Source: Candidatus Heritagella intestinalis (GTDB lineage Bacteria > Bacillota > Clostridia > Oscillospirales > Acutalibacteraceae). From it: DNA of 64,000 bases. The notes below the pieces were generated by a model, which was given only the letters and a program-made list of their open reading frames with translations, was not told the origin of the DNA and made no database searches. The position numbers were made by a program, and so were the translations under genes. Each line of letters begins with the position of its first letter. Position 1 is the stretch's first letter. Shown here piece after piece: positions 8,153 to 16,968 of the stretch. The DNA lies in assembly GCA_904420555.1 (NCBI GenBank), contig CAJFVO010000003.1, positions 120,111-184,110 of the forward strand. The letters run 5' to 3'.

Positions 8153-11100
8153 ATGGTAACAAGAACCAAGAAGAGCATGGACGGTAACACCGCTGCCGCA
8201 CACGTAGCGTATGCGTTTACAGAAGTTGCCGCCATCTATCCCATCACCCCGTCCAGCCCCATGGCGGACAATGTGGACGTGTGGTCTGCCGCCGGACAGG
8301 AGAACATTTTCGGCACCCAGGTTAAGGTTGTCGAGATGCAGTCTGAGGCCGGTGCTGCCGGTGCTGTTCACGGCTCCCTGGCCGCTGGCGCCCTGACCAC
8401 CACCTTCACCGCTTCCCAGGGCCTGCTGCTGATGATCCCCAACATGTATAAGATCGCCGGCGAGCTGCTGCCCAGCGTGTTCCATGTGTCTGCCCGTACC
8501 GTGGCCAGCCACGCCCTGAACATTTTCGGCGACCACTCCGACGTGTATGCTTGCCGTCAGACCGGTTTCGCTATGCTGGCTGAGACCAACCCCCAGGAAG
8601 TCATGGACCTGGCTGCTGTGGCCCATCTCTCCGCTATCAAGGGCAAGGTGCCGTTCATCAACTTCTTCGACGGCTTCCGCACTTCCCACGAGATTCAGAA
8701 GATCGAGGTGTGGGATTACAAGGATCTGGCCGAAATGGTGGATTGGGACGCGATCCAGTCCTTCCGCGATCACGCCCTGAATCCCGAGCATCCCTCCATG
8801 CGCGGTTCCCACGAGAACGGCGACATCTTCTTCCAGCATCGTGAGGCCTGCAACAAGTACTATGACGCCCTGCCCGCAGTGGTGGAAGAGTACATGGACA
8901 AGGTCAACGAGAAGCTGGGCACCGACTACAAGCTGTTCAACTACTACGGTGCTCCCGATGCTGACCGCGTCATCATCGCTATGGGCTCCATCTGCGACGT
9001 GGCCGAGGAAGTCATCGACTATCTGACCGCTAAGGGTGAGAAGGTCGGCCTGGTAAAGGTTCGCCTGTATCGTCCCTTCGTTGCTTCCAAGCTGCTGGAG
9101 GCTATCCCCGCCACCGCCAAGAAGATCGCTGTGCTGGACCGCACCAAGGAACCCGGTGCTCTGGGCGAGCCCCTGTATCTGGACGTTGTGGCTGCTCTCC
9201 GCGAGGCTGGCAACGACGCTGCTGTGATCGGCGGCCGTTACGGCCTGGGCTCCAAGGACACCCCGCCCTCCAGCGTGTTCGCTGTGTATGAGGAGCTGTC
9301 CAAGGACGAGATGAAGCCCCGCTTCACCCTGGGCATCACCGACGACGTCACCTACCTCTCCCTGGAGGAGAAGCCCGCTCCCAACACCGCTGCAGAAGGC
9401 ACCACCGAGTGCAAGTTCTGGGGCCTGGGCGGCGACGGCACCGTTGGCGCCAACAAGAACTCCACCAAGATCATCGGTGACCACACCGATAAATATATCC
9501 AGGCATACTTCCAGTATGACTCCAAGAAGACCGGCGGCGTAACCATCAGCCACCTGCGCTTCGGCGACAAGCCCATCAAGAGCCCCTACTACATCAACAA
9601 GGCTGACTTTGTGGCCTGCCACAACCCCTCCTATGTAATCAAGGGCTTTAAGATGGTCAACGACGTGAAGCCCGGCGGTATCTTCATGATCAACTGCCAG
9701 TGGACCGACGAGGAACTGGATCATCATATGCCCGCTGAGGCGAAGCGCTACATCGCCAACAACAACATTCAGCTGTACACCATCAACGCCATCGACAAGG
9801 CCATTGAGATCGGCATGGGCAAGCGCACCAACACCATTCTGCAGTCCGCTTTCTTTGCCCTGGCCAACATCATGCCCAAGGAGGACGCCATCCGCTTCAT
9901 GAAGGAAGCTGCTAAGAAGTCCTACTCCAAGAAGGGCGAGGCCGTTGTTGAGATGAACTATAAGGCCATCGACGCCGGCGCTGACGCTCTGCACAAGGTG
10001 GAAATCCCCGCTTCCTGGGCTACCGCCGAGGATCCCGCTAATACCACCGTGCTGGAGGGCAACCCCGCTACCGTGAAGATGGTCAAGGAAATCATGGAGC
10101 CCGTTGGCAGAATGGACGGCGACAGCCTGCCTGTTTCCGCTTTCGTGGATCATGTGGACGGCCAGTTCGAGCAGGGCGCTTCCGCTTATGAGAAGCGCGG
10201 CGTTGCTGTGATGGTTCCCGAGTGGATTCCCGAGAACTGCATCCAGTGCAACCAGTGCGCCTTTGTGTGTCCTCATGCCACCATCCGTCCCTTCGCTCTC
10301 ACCGCTGATGAGGTGGAGAAGGCTCCCGCTGCCTTCAAGGGCAAGAAGATGACCGGTAAGGGCTGCGAGAACTACACCTTTACCATGACCGTTTCCCCGC
10401 TGGACTGCATGGGCTGCGGCGTTTGCGCCAATGTCTGCCCCGCTCCCAACAAGGCCCTGAAGATGGTGCCCCAGGAGAGCCAGGCTGCTCAGCAGGAGGT
10501 CTTCGATTATGCCGTTGCCAATATCCGCAAGAAGGATGGCATGATGGCCGAGACCACCGTCAAGGGTTCTCAGTTCAACCAGCCGCTGCTTGAGTTCTCC
10601 GGCAGCTGCGCAGGCTGTGCCGAGACCAGCTATGCCCGCCTGATCACCCAGATGTTCGGCGAGCGTATGTTCATCTCCAATGCTACCGGTTGCTCCTCCA
10701 TCTGGGGCGGCCCCGCAGCTACTTCCCCGTACACCACCAGCAAGGTCAGCGGCTTTGGTCCCGCCTGGGCAAACTCCCTGTTCGAGGACAACGCTGAGCA
10801 TGGCTTTGGTATGTACCTGGGCCAGAAGGTCATCCGCGACCGCCTCATTGATGAAGTGAAGGCTGCCCGCGATGCCGCTTCTGACGAGATGAAGGCTGCT
10901 ATCGACGCATATCTGGACACCGTGGACGACGGTAAGGCCAATGGCCCCGCTGCCCAGGCCCTGATTGCTGAGATGGAAAAGGATCCCGAGGCTTACAAGG
11001 AGATCCTGGCTAAGAAGAGCTACCTGTCCAAGAAGAGCGTGTGGATCTTCGGCGGCGACGGCTGGGCTTATGACATCGGCTTCGGCGGCCTGGATCACGT

Positions 11101-11689
11101 CCTGGCTTCCGGCGAGGATGTCAACGTCATGGTCTTCGACACCGAGGTGTATTCCAACACCGGCGGACAGGCTTCCAAGGCCAGCCAGATGGGCCAGGTT
11201 GCCCAGTTTGCCGCAGCCGGTAAGGCTATCGGCAAGAAGAGCCTGGCTGACATCGCCATGACCTATGGCTATGTCTATGTGGCTCAGATCGCTATGGGCG
11301 CCAACCAGGCCCAGACCCTGAAGGCTCTGGCCGAGGCTGAGGCTTATCATGGCCCGTCCCTGATCATCGGCTATGCTCCCTGCGAGATGCACGGTGTTAA
11401 GGGCGGTATGACCAACTGCCAGGCTGAGATGAAGAAGGCTGTGGCTGCTGGTTACTGGAATATGTTCCGGTACAACCCCATGCTCAAGGCCGAGGGCAAG
11501 AACCCCTTCATCCTGGACAGCAAGAAGCCCGACACCAGCGAGTATCAGGACTTCATTTCCAGCGAGACCCGTTACAGCCGCCTGAAGCTCTCCTTCCCGG
11601 AGCGCGCCCAGAAGCTGTTTGCCAAGGCCGAAGAGCGTGCCGCCGAGCGGTATGAGCAGCTGGAGAAGCGCGCCAAGGGCGAGGAATAA
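8153..11689 (+). CDS. nifJ: pyruvate:ferredoxin (flavodoxin) oxidoreductase
   Basis: A single-chain PFOR of 1178 residues, the usual length. It converts pyruvate and CoA to acetyl-CoA and CO2 and reduces ferredoxin, the central oxidative step of anaerobic sugar metabolism. In order it has the pyrimidine-type TPP domain (YPITPSSPMAD near residue 30), a transketolase-C-like domain, a two-cluster ferredoxin domain (CIQCNQCAFVCP near 697 and CMGCGVCANVCP near 754), and the TPP domain with the third-cluster CAGC near 822 and GGDGWAYDIG near 967. The start follows a strong AAGGAGG site. Codon use is extremely biased to GC-ending preferred codons, typical of a very highly expressed gene, and this creates long antisense open frames. 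Confidence 0.97.
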   Translation: MVTRTKKSMDGNTAAAHVAYAFTEVAAIYPITPSSPMADNVDVWSAAGQENIFGTQVKVVEMQSEAGAAGAVHGSLAAGALTTTFTASQGLLLMIPNMYKIAGELLPSVFHVSARTVASHALNIFGDHSDVYACRQTGFAMLAETNPQEVMDLAAVAHLSAIKGKVPFINFFDGFRTSHEIQKIEVWDYKDLAEMVDWDAIQSFRDHALNPEHPSMRGSHENGDIFFQHREACNKYYDALPAVVEEYMDKVNEKLGTDYKLFNYYGAPDADRVIIAMGSICDVAEEVIDYLTAKGEKVGLVKVRLYRPFVASKLLEAIPATAKKIAVLDRTKEPGALGEPLYLDVVAALREAGNDAAVIGGRYGLGSKDTPPSSVFAVYEELSKDEMKPRFTLGITDDVTYLSLEEKPAPNTAAEGTTECKFWGLGGDGTVGANKNSTKIIGDHTDKYIQAYFQYDSKKTGGVTISHLRFGDKPIKSPYYINKADFVACHNPSYVIKGFKMVNDVKPGGIFMINCQWTDEELDHHMPAEAKRYIANNNIQLYTINAIDKAIEIGMGKRTNTILQSAFFALANIMPKEDAIRFMKEAAKKSYSKKGEAVVEMNYKAIDAGADALHKVEIPASWATAEDPANTTVLEGNPATVKMVKEIMEPVGRMDGDSLPVSAFVDHVDGQFEQGASAYEKRGVAVMVPEWIPENCIQCNQCAFVCPHATIRPFALTADEVEKAPAAFKGKKMTGKGCENYTFTMTVSPLDCMGCGVCANVCPAPNKALKMVPQESQAAQQEVFDYAVANIRKKDGMMAETTVKGSQFNQPLLEFSGSCAGCAETSYARLITQMFGERMFISNATGCSSIWGGPAATSPYTTSKVSGFGPAWANSLFEDNAEHGFGMYLGQKVIRDRLIDEVKAARDAASDEMKAAIDAYLDTVDDGKANGPAAQALIAEMEKDPEAYKEILAKKSYLSKKSVWIFGGDGWAYDIGFGGLDHVLASGEDVNVMVFDTEVYSNTGGQASKASQMGQVAQFAAAGKAIGKKSLADIAMTYGYVYVAQIAMGANQAQTLKALAEAEAYHGPSLIIGYAPCEMHGVKGGMTNCQAEMKKAVAAGYWNMFRYNPMLKAEGKNPFILDSKKPDTSEYQDFISSETRYSRLKLSFPERAQKLFAKAEERAAERYEQLEKRAKGEE

Positions 11690-11749
11690 TGTTTCCTCTG
11701 AAAAAATAAATCCCGTTCCCTACATCTTCTTTCTGTAAGGAACGAAACA

Positions 11750-11786
11750 GCGCCCCGGATGAGGACCTCTCATCCGGGGCGTTTTG
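11750..11786 (+). terminator. terminator of the PFOR gene
   Basis: A 13-bp GC-rich stem, GCGCCCCGGATGAG with CTCATCCGGGGCG, then TTTTGC. Confidence 0.88.
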
Positions 11787-11843
11787 CATGGTATCAGCAG
11801 AAAAAAGAGGCGGGCCTTTTGGCCCGCCTCTAGCTTTTGGAAA

Positions 11844-12350
11844 TCAACCTTTCACAGGGACTTCCATAATGTAGTCGTTCATAAAGTAGCCGTTTCCGAT
11901 GTCCGTGTCCTCTTCCCGCAGGGTGCAAAAGCCAAAGTGGCGGTAGACGGCAACCGTGTGGTCGTTGTGGCGGTTGACCGTGAGCCAGATGGCGGAATAG
12001 CCCTCTTTGCGGCAGAGCTCCTGCAAAAAGGTGAACGCCTTTCGGGCCACCCCCTGGCCCCGGGCCTCTTTGCGCAGATAGAGCTTGCTCAAAAACAGCC
12101 GGCCGTCGGAATCCGGGCGGATGCCGATATAGCCCACCGGTTTGCCCTCTGCCATGGTCAGATAGTAGCGGTAGCCTTCGTGCTCCAGCTGGTGGGTGAT
12201 GGCCGGCAGGGACTGGAATTTCTCCACCATATAGTTGACCTGGCCTTCCCCTAAAAGAGGGGTGAAGTATTCGTGCCAAATCTCTTCCGCCATGGCGCAT
12301 AGGGTGTGGAGTTTGTCCGGCGTGTCTACCAAATCAAAACGGATTTCCAT
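11844..12350 (-). CDS. GNAT family N-acetyltransferase
   Basis: A 168-residue protein with the GNAT fold. The acetyl-CoA loop is ARGQGVARK near residue 96, and the C-terminal signature VAVYRHFGF is near 134. The substrate is unknown. It is the last gene of the minus-strand aromatic cluster, 43 bases after pheA, so it is probably co-transcribed with pheA. The ATG at 12350 is preceded by an AAGAAGG-type site. Its presence in the operon does not by itself assign it to aromatic metabolism; two further GNAT genes sit in the same run. Confidence 0.82.
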   Translation of the reverse strand: MEIRFDLVDTPDKLHTLCAMAEEIWHEYFTPLLGEGQVNYMVEKFQSLPAITHQLEHEGYRYYLTMAEGKPVGYIGIRPDSDGRLFLSKLYLRKEARGQGVARKAFTFLQELCRKEGYSAIWLTVNRHNDHTVAVYRHFGFCTLREEDTDIGNGYFMNDYIMEVPVKG

Positions 12351-12393
12351 GAGAGAGCCTTCTTTCTTTAAATTTCAAATACTCGTAGAAGCG

Positions 12394-13524
12394 TTATACC
12401 TCTTCGGTAGTTTCCAGATAATTCCCCAGGAAGGTGAACCGGGGCAGTTCCTCGCTGAGAGTGCCCATCAGGTCCATGGTGTGGGACTGCCGGACATTGC
12501 CGGTAAAGTCCAGATAAAAATCATATTCAAAGGCTTTGCCCCGGATGGGCCGGGACTCGATTTTCGTCAGATTCAGGCCGTTCATGGCAAAGCGGCCCAG
12601 CACCTCGTGGAGGGAGCCGGGGACGTTGGGCAGGGAGAAACACAGGCTGATTTTATCGGCGTCCTCGGGCAGACAGGGGGAGCGGCTGATGACGATGAAC
12701 CGGGTGCGGTTGTCCCGGGCGTTCTGGATGTTCTCCTCCAAAATGGTCAGGCCGTATTTTTTCGCCGCCTGGTGGGAGCAGATCACCGCCGCGTGGTGGA
12801 GGCGCTCCATGGAGAGCATTTTGGCCGCCGCCGCCGTGTTGCTGTACTCCTGGGCCTGGTAGCCGTGGGAAGTGAGGTAGTCGGAGCATTGGGCCAGCCC
12901 CTGAGGGTGGGAGAACACCAGGCGAACCTCTCCGGTGTTTTCCGTGCCGCAAAGACAGTGGCGCACCGGAAGGGTGACAGCCCGGACAATGAAAAAGCGG
13001 TATTGCAGAATCAGGTCGTAGACGTCCGTCACAGAGCCGGCGGAGGAATTCTCCACGGGAATCACGCCGAAATCCGCTTCCCCTTGTTCCACAGCGGAAA
13101 ACACCTGGCTGAAGGCCGGGAAAAAGCACATCTCCCCCTGGGGGAAAATTGTCTGGGCGGCCCTGTGGGTAAAGGCCCCCGCCACCCCGGGACAAGCCAC
13201 CTTCACGCCGGAAACGGACAGTTCTTCGGAGGCTCCGGCGATCATCTGCCGCAGGGCCTTTCCGGAGCCCAAAAGCTGGTGCTGCCGGTCCCGGCTGACG
13301 CTCATCATGGTGCTGTAGAGTTGCCGGGCCACAGCGGCATAGTCCCCGGCCTGATTGCCTACCCGGTCCAGAATCTCTTCTTCCCGCTGGGCGTTGAATA
13401 CCGGAAGCCCCTGCTCCTTTTTCACTTGGGCCACCTGTTCCGCGCAGCGCATCCGCCGGAGGAACAGGGGTAGGAGCTGGCTGTCAATGTCGTCGATTTC
13501 CTTCCGAATCTGGGATAAGTCCAT
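12394..13524 (-). CDS. pheA: bifunctional chorismate mutase / prephenate dehydratase
   Basis: A 376-residue fusion. An AroQ chorismate mutase helix bundle (residues 1-90, IRKEIDDIDSQLL) is followed by prephenate dehydratase (about 107-285, with the NRTRF active-site motif at 272-276) and a C-terminal ACT domain (about 292-370) carrying GSLHEVL and the phenylalanine-binding ESRP at 323-326. It turns chorismate into phenylpyruvate, the phenylalanine branch, and should be inhibited by phenylalanine through the ACT domain. The ATG at 13524 follows an AGGCGG site. The 85-base gap upstream holds a TATAAT on the minus strand without a good -35 box, so a separate weak promoter is possible. Confidence 0.95.
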   Translation of the reverse strand: MDLSQIRKEIDDIDSQLLPLFLRRMRCAEQVAQVKKEQGLPVFNAQREEEILDRVGNQAGDYAAVARQLYSTMMSVSRDRQHQLLGSGKALRQMIAGASEELSVSGVKVACPGVAGAFTHRAAQTIFPQGEMCFFPAFSQVFSAVEQGEADFGVIPVENSSAGSVTDVYDLILQYRFFIVRAVTLPVRHCLCGTENTGEVRLVFSHPQGLAQCSDYLTSHGYQAQEYSNTAAAAKMLSMERLHHAAVICSHQAAKKYGLTILEENIQNARDNRTRFIVISRSPCLPEDADKISLCFSLPNVPGSLHEVLGRFAMNGLNLTKIESRPIRGKAFEYDFYLDFTGNVRQSHTMDLMGTLSEELPRFTFLGNYLETTEEV

Positions 13525-13609
13525 AGAGAAACCGCCTTTCTATGTTTTTATGAGTAAATAAGTAAATAATCTGTAGTTGATATTATAAGTAGTTTGCAAA
13601 TCAGAGAGC

Positions 13610-14062
13610 CTATTCCAGCCATTGAATAAAAGCAATCTTGTCTTTTCGGTTATAACCTGCCTTTTCATAAAAATGCAGAGTCCCTTCCTCTTTGCTCCCG
13701 GTCAAGAGCATCAATTTGTAGCATCCTGCAGTTCGGGCTTTCTCCTGGGCCCAGTTTAAGCAGGAAGAAGCCAACCCCTGCCGCCGGAAAGCTGCGTCCG
13801 TCACTACATTTTCAACCAGGGCATACGGCCGCTGCCCGTGGGTCAGATTGGGAATAATTTGCAGCACACAGGAGGCTGCAAGCTGGCCTTCCACCTCGGC
13901 AATGACAATATGATGGCCTGGATAGGCGAGGATTTCCCGCCATAGAGAAAGCAGGTTTTCTGAATTTTGAGGAATCGGGTTATCTCCCAACTGCGCATAT
14001 AGTGCCAGCAGGCCGGACAAATCCGCTTCCTGTGCTTCCCGAAGTAGAACCGTATTTTCCAT
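13610..14062 (-). CDS. GNAT family N-acetyltransferase
   Basis: A 150-residue GNAT protein. The acetyl-CoA binding loop is RRQGLASSC near residue 94, and the C-terminal HFYEKAGYNRKDK motif is typical of small single-domain GNATs. It begins three bases after the stop of the preceding GNAT gene, with GGAGC as ribosome site inside that gene's end, which shows tight coupling. The substrate is unknown. The AT content is a little higher than in the neighbouring aro genes. Confidence 0.82.
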   Translation of the reverse strand: MENTVLLREAQEADLSGLLALYAQLGDNPIPQNSENLLSLWREILAYPGHHIVIAEVEGQLAASCVLQIIPNLTHGQRPYALVENVVTDAAFRRQGLASSCLNWAQEKARTAGCYKLMLLTGSKEEGTLHFYEKAGYNRKDKIAFIQWLE

Positions 14063-14065
14063 ATT

Positions 14066-14524
14066 TCATAGCTCCTTTTCCAGGTCGTAGCTCCGCACCT
14101 TCATGCCCAGAGAGCGGTAAAAGGCCAACGCCGGCTCGTTAAAGGCCCAGACTTTCAGATGGATGCTCCATGCACCGGTAGCCCGGGCCTGGCCCTCCGC
14201 TTCCTCATAGAGCTTTTTGGCCACGCCCTGCCGACGGGCTTCCTTTACCACGAAGATGTCGTCGATATGGGCAATTTTCTGCAATAGGATTCCCTTGGGC
14301 TCCCGAATGGAGAGAAAACACAGGCCGATGGCCTTTCCCTCCTCCTCCGCCAGCAGGCAGATACGGGAAGCATCTTCGACCATGGCGGCGAACTCTTCCC
14401 GGGAATAGGGGGAGGCCTCCTGGACAAACAGGTCCGGACGCTGGCTGGCGTGGAGCCGGTGGAGCTCCCGCATCATGGCGTCTGCCGCGGGGTAATCCTG
14501 TAGGCGCAGTTTTCGGATATTCAT
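14066..14524 (-). CDS. GNAT family N-acetyltransferase
   Basis: A 152-residue GNAT protein with the acetyl-CoA loop RRQGVAKKLYEEAE near residue 97 and the terminal ALAFYRSLGM motif. The frame stays open to 14611, but the ATG at 14524 has a clear AAAGGAG site on the minus strand and the family starts here (MNIRKLRLQDYPA). It lies 40 bases after aroC in the same operon. The substrate is not deducible. Confidence 0.83.
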   Translation of the reverse strand: MNIRKLRLQDYPAADAMMRELHRLHASQRPDLFVQEASPYSREEFAAMVEDASRICLLAEEEGKAIGLCFLSIREPKGILLQKIAHIDDIFVVKEARRQGVAKKLYEEAEGQARATGAWSIHLKVWAFNEPALAFYRSLGMKVRSYDLEKEL

Positions 14525-14564
14525 GGATTTCTCTCCTTTCCGTATTTCCTGGGTTTCGGGAACC

Positions 14565-15644
14565 TTATTCCAGGAGCATATCCAGCAGGGCGATGGCCGC
14601 CGCGCTTTCAATTACCGGAACCGCCCGGGGCACAATGCAGGGGTCGTGCCGGCCGTGGACGCACAGCTTGGCGTTTTTCCCGGTTTCCAAATCCACGGTA
14701 TCCTGCTCCTGGGCAATGGAAGAGGTGGGCTTTACCGCCGCTCGGAAGATGATGGGCATCCCCGTGGTAATGCCTCCTAAAATGCCCCCGGCGTGATTGG
14801 TGCGGGTGCGCACGGCGCCGGCTTCATCGTAGTAATAGGGGTCGTTGTTCTGGCTGCCCCGGAGAGAGGCCACCCCAAAACCGTCCCCGAATTCCAGCCC
14901 CTTTACCGCCGGAACGCCGTAAATGATGGAGGCCAGCACGTTTTCCACCCCGCCGAACATGGGGGAGCCGATGCCGGCGGGCATGCCGGTAACAGCACAC
15001 TCCACCACGCCGCCAATGCTGTCCAGGGCCATCCGGGCCGTTTCGATTTCCTCCCGCATGGCGTCCTCTACTCCCTCCCCGATTACCGGGAAATACCGGG
15101 CGGCCAGGCGGTCCAGCTCTGCCGGGGATACGTGTACCGGGTCAAAGGGCGTGTCCCGCACCGGCCCGATAGAGAGCACATGGCCGCCGATGTGGACGCC
15201 TTGCTTTTCTAAAATTTGGCGGCATACCGCCCCGGCGAACACCATGCAGGCGGTGAGGCGGCCGGAAAAATGCCCGCCGCCCCGGATGTCGTTGGCCTTG
15301 TTGTACCGGACAGAAGCCGGGTAATCCGCATGGCCCGGCCGGGGATGGACTTTCAGTTCGCTGTAGTCCTTGGAAATGGTATTGTTGTTCTGAATCACCG
15401 CCGCCAGAGGCGCGCCGGTAAGCACCCCGTCCAGCAGGCCGGAGAGAACCTTGGGTCGGTCGCTCTCCTTCCGGGGAGTGGAGCTCTTGTCCCGGCCCGG
15501 GGCCCGGCGGGCCATTTGGGCTAAAATTTGCTCGAAATCAATGGACTCTCCGGCGGGCAGACCGTCAATGACCACCCCGATGGCTTCGGTGTGGCTTCCT
15601 CCGAAAATGGAAATTTTGAGATTACTCCCCCAAGTGGACGACAT
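14565..15644 (-). CDS. aroC: chorismate synthase
   Basis: A 359-residue FMN-dependent lyase making chorismate from EPSP, the last shikimate step. Typical motifs are present: GGSHTEAIG near residue 15, RPGHADYPAS near 101, GGGHFSGRLTA near 121, and a conserved C-terminal HGRHDPC near 330. The start at 15644 has an AGGAGG site and lies 23 bases inside the end of aroA, so the two are translationally coupled. Confidence 0.96.
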   Translation of the reverse strand: MSSTWGSNLKISIFGGSHTEAIGVVIDGLPAGESIDFEQILAQMARRAPGRDKSSTPRKESDRPKVLSGLLDGVLTGAPLAAVIQNNNTISKDYSELKVHPRPGHADYPASVRYNKANDIRGGGHFSGRLTACMVFAGAVCRQILEKQGVHIGGHVLSIGPVRDTPFDPVHVSPAELDRLAARYFPVIGEGVEDAMREEIETARMALDSIGGVVECAVTGMPAGIGSPMFGGVENVLASIIYGVPAVKGLEFGDGFGVASLRGSQNNDPYYYDEAGAVRTRTNHAGGILGGITTGMPIIFRAAVKPTSSIAQEQDTVDLETGKNAKLCVHGRHDPCIVPRAVPVIESAAAIALLDMLLE

Positions 15645-16929
15645 GGGCGTTTCCTCCTATCGCTTGATAATCGGCGTAAAAGCCGGGGTATGATTTCTCG
15701 ACGCTCCGGGCGTCGGTGACAGTGACGGGGTTTTTGCAGCGCAGGGCCGCCGCGGACAGGGCCATGACCACCCGATGGTCGTTAAAGCCCGGGGCGCTGC
15801 CCCCTTCCAGCTGGGGCTTGCCCTGTATCAGCAGGCCGTCTGGGATTTCCTGAATCTGCGCCCCCAGAGCCCCCAGGGATTCCGCCATAGCGTGCAGGCG
15901 GTCGCTCTCCTTGAACTTGAGGCGCTGGGCGTTGAAAATCCGGGTTTCCCCTTTGGCGCAGGACGCCGCAGCCGCCAGCACCGGCACCAGGTCCGGAATC
16001 TGGGCGGCGTCAATTTCCAGCCCGGAAAGACCGGCGTATTCCTCCCCGGCCAGGGGATTGATAATGGTCAGGGAATCCTCCCGCCACTGGAGCTGGGCCC
16101 CAAAGCGCCGGAACAGCTCCCCGCAGACCTTGTCCCCTTGGGCGGAATCCTTTTTCAGGCCGGTGAGGGTCAAGGGCCCGCCGGACAAAGCCCCCATGGC
16201 CAGATAAAAGGCCGCCTGGGACCAGTCCCCTTCAATTTGCATGGGGCCGGGCCGGTACTGCTGGTTCCCGGGAATCTCCCAGCCATTTTCCACGGCCCGC
16301 ACCACAATGCCGAAGGCCCGGAGAGCTTCCAGGGTCATGTCCACATAGGCAGCGGACTCCAAGGGGGTGGTGAGGGTCAGGCGGCTGTCCCCGTCCAGCA
16401 GGGGCAGGGCGTACAGGAGACCGGTGATAAACTGGGAGCTGATATTGCCCAGCAGGGCGTAGTCCCCGGGCTGGAGCTTTCCCCGGATGGTGAAGGGCAG
16501 GCCGCCCTCTGTTTCGCAGGAGACTCCGTGAGAGGGCAGGCAGTCCAGATAGCACCCAATGGGGCGCTGGGGCAGCCGTCCGCTGCCGGTGAACACCGCC
16601 TCCATGCCCAAGGCCGCGGCAATGGGAATGCAAAAGCGCAGGGTAGAGCCGGATTCCCGGCAGTGGACTTCCCGCAGACCGGTAACTTCTCCGGTGTGGG
16701 AGCCGTCTACGGTGAGGGTCCGGGCAGCGGAATCATAGGAAACCTGTGCGCCCATGGCGGTGACGGCCTCCATGGTGGCCAGCATATCCTGACTGGGGTC
16801 AATGGGAGAAAGGGTGCTGACGCCCCGGGCCAGGGCCGCACAGAGGATGGCCCGATGGGCGGCGCTTTTGGAAGGGGGCATGGCGATGGTCCCGCCCAGA
16901 CGGGCAGGGGTATAGGTGACGGTATCCAT
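15622..16929 (-). CDS. aroA: 3-phosphoshikimate 1-carboxyvinyltransferase (EPSP synthase)
   Basis: A 435-residue enzyme joining PEP and shikimate-3-phosphate. The substrate-binding N-terminus PPSKSAAHRAILCAAL is near residue 17. The GSGRLPQRP region and the C-terminal KESDRLHAMAESL motif are intact. The ATG at 16929 follows AAAGGAG. It overlaps aroC downstream, and the gene upstream is a sulfatase, an unusual neighbour for aroA. Confidence 0.95.
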   Translation of the reverse strand: MDTVTYTPARLGGTIAMPPSKSAAHRAILCAALARGVSTLSPIDPSQDMLATMEAVTAMGAQVSYDSAARTLTVDGSHTGEVTGLREVHCRESGSTLRFCIPIAAALGMEAVFTGSGRLPQRPIGCYLDCLPSHGVSCETEGGLPFTIRGKLQPGDYALLGNISSQFITGLLYALPLLDGDSRLTLTTPLESAAYVDMTLEALRAFGIVVRAVENGWEIPGNQQYRPGPMQIEGDWSQAAFYLAMGALSGGPLTLTGLKKDSAQGDKVCGELFRRFGAQLQWREDSLTIINPLAGEEYAGLSGLEIDAAQIPDLVPVLAAAASCAKGETRIFNAQRLKFKESDRLHAMAESLGALGAQIQEIPDGLLIQGKPQLEGGSAPGFNDHRVVMALSAAALRCKNPVTVTDARSVEKSYPGFYADYQAIGGNAHVVHLGE

Positions 16930-16968
16930 TGGCAGGACTCCTTTCGGGGAAAAGATAGGGAAAACAGG

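Noticed and set aside
8126..11392. Long open frame of 1088 codons antisense to the PFOR gene
   Set aside because: It is a shadow of strong codon bias on the opposite strand. The sequence is a low-complexity Gly/His/Leu/Val run with no domain or ribosome site, and the plus strand encodes an unambiguous PFOR.
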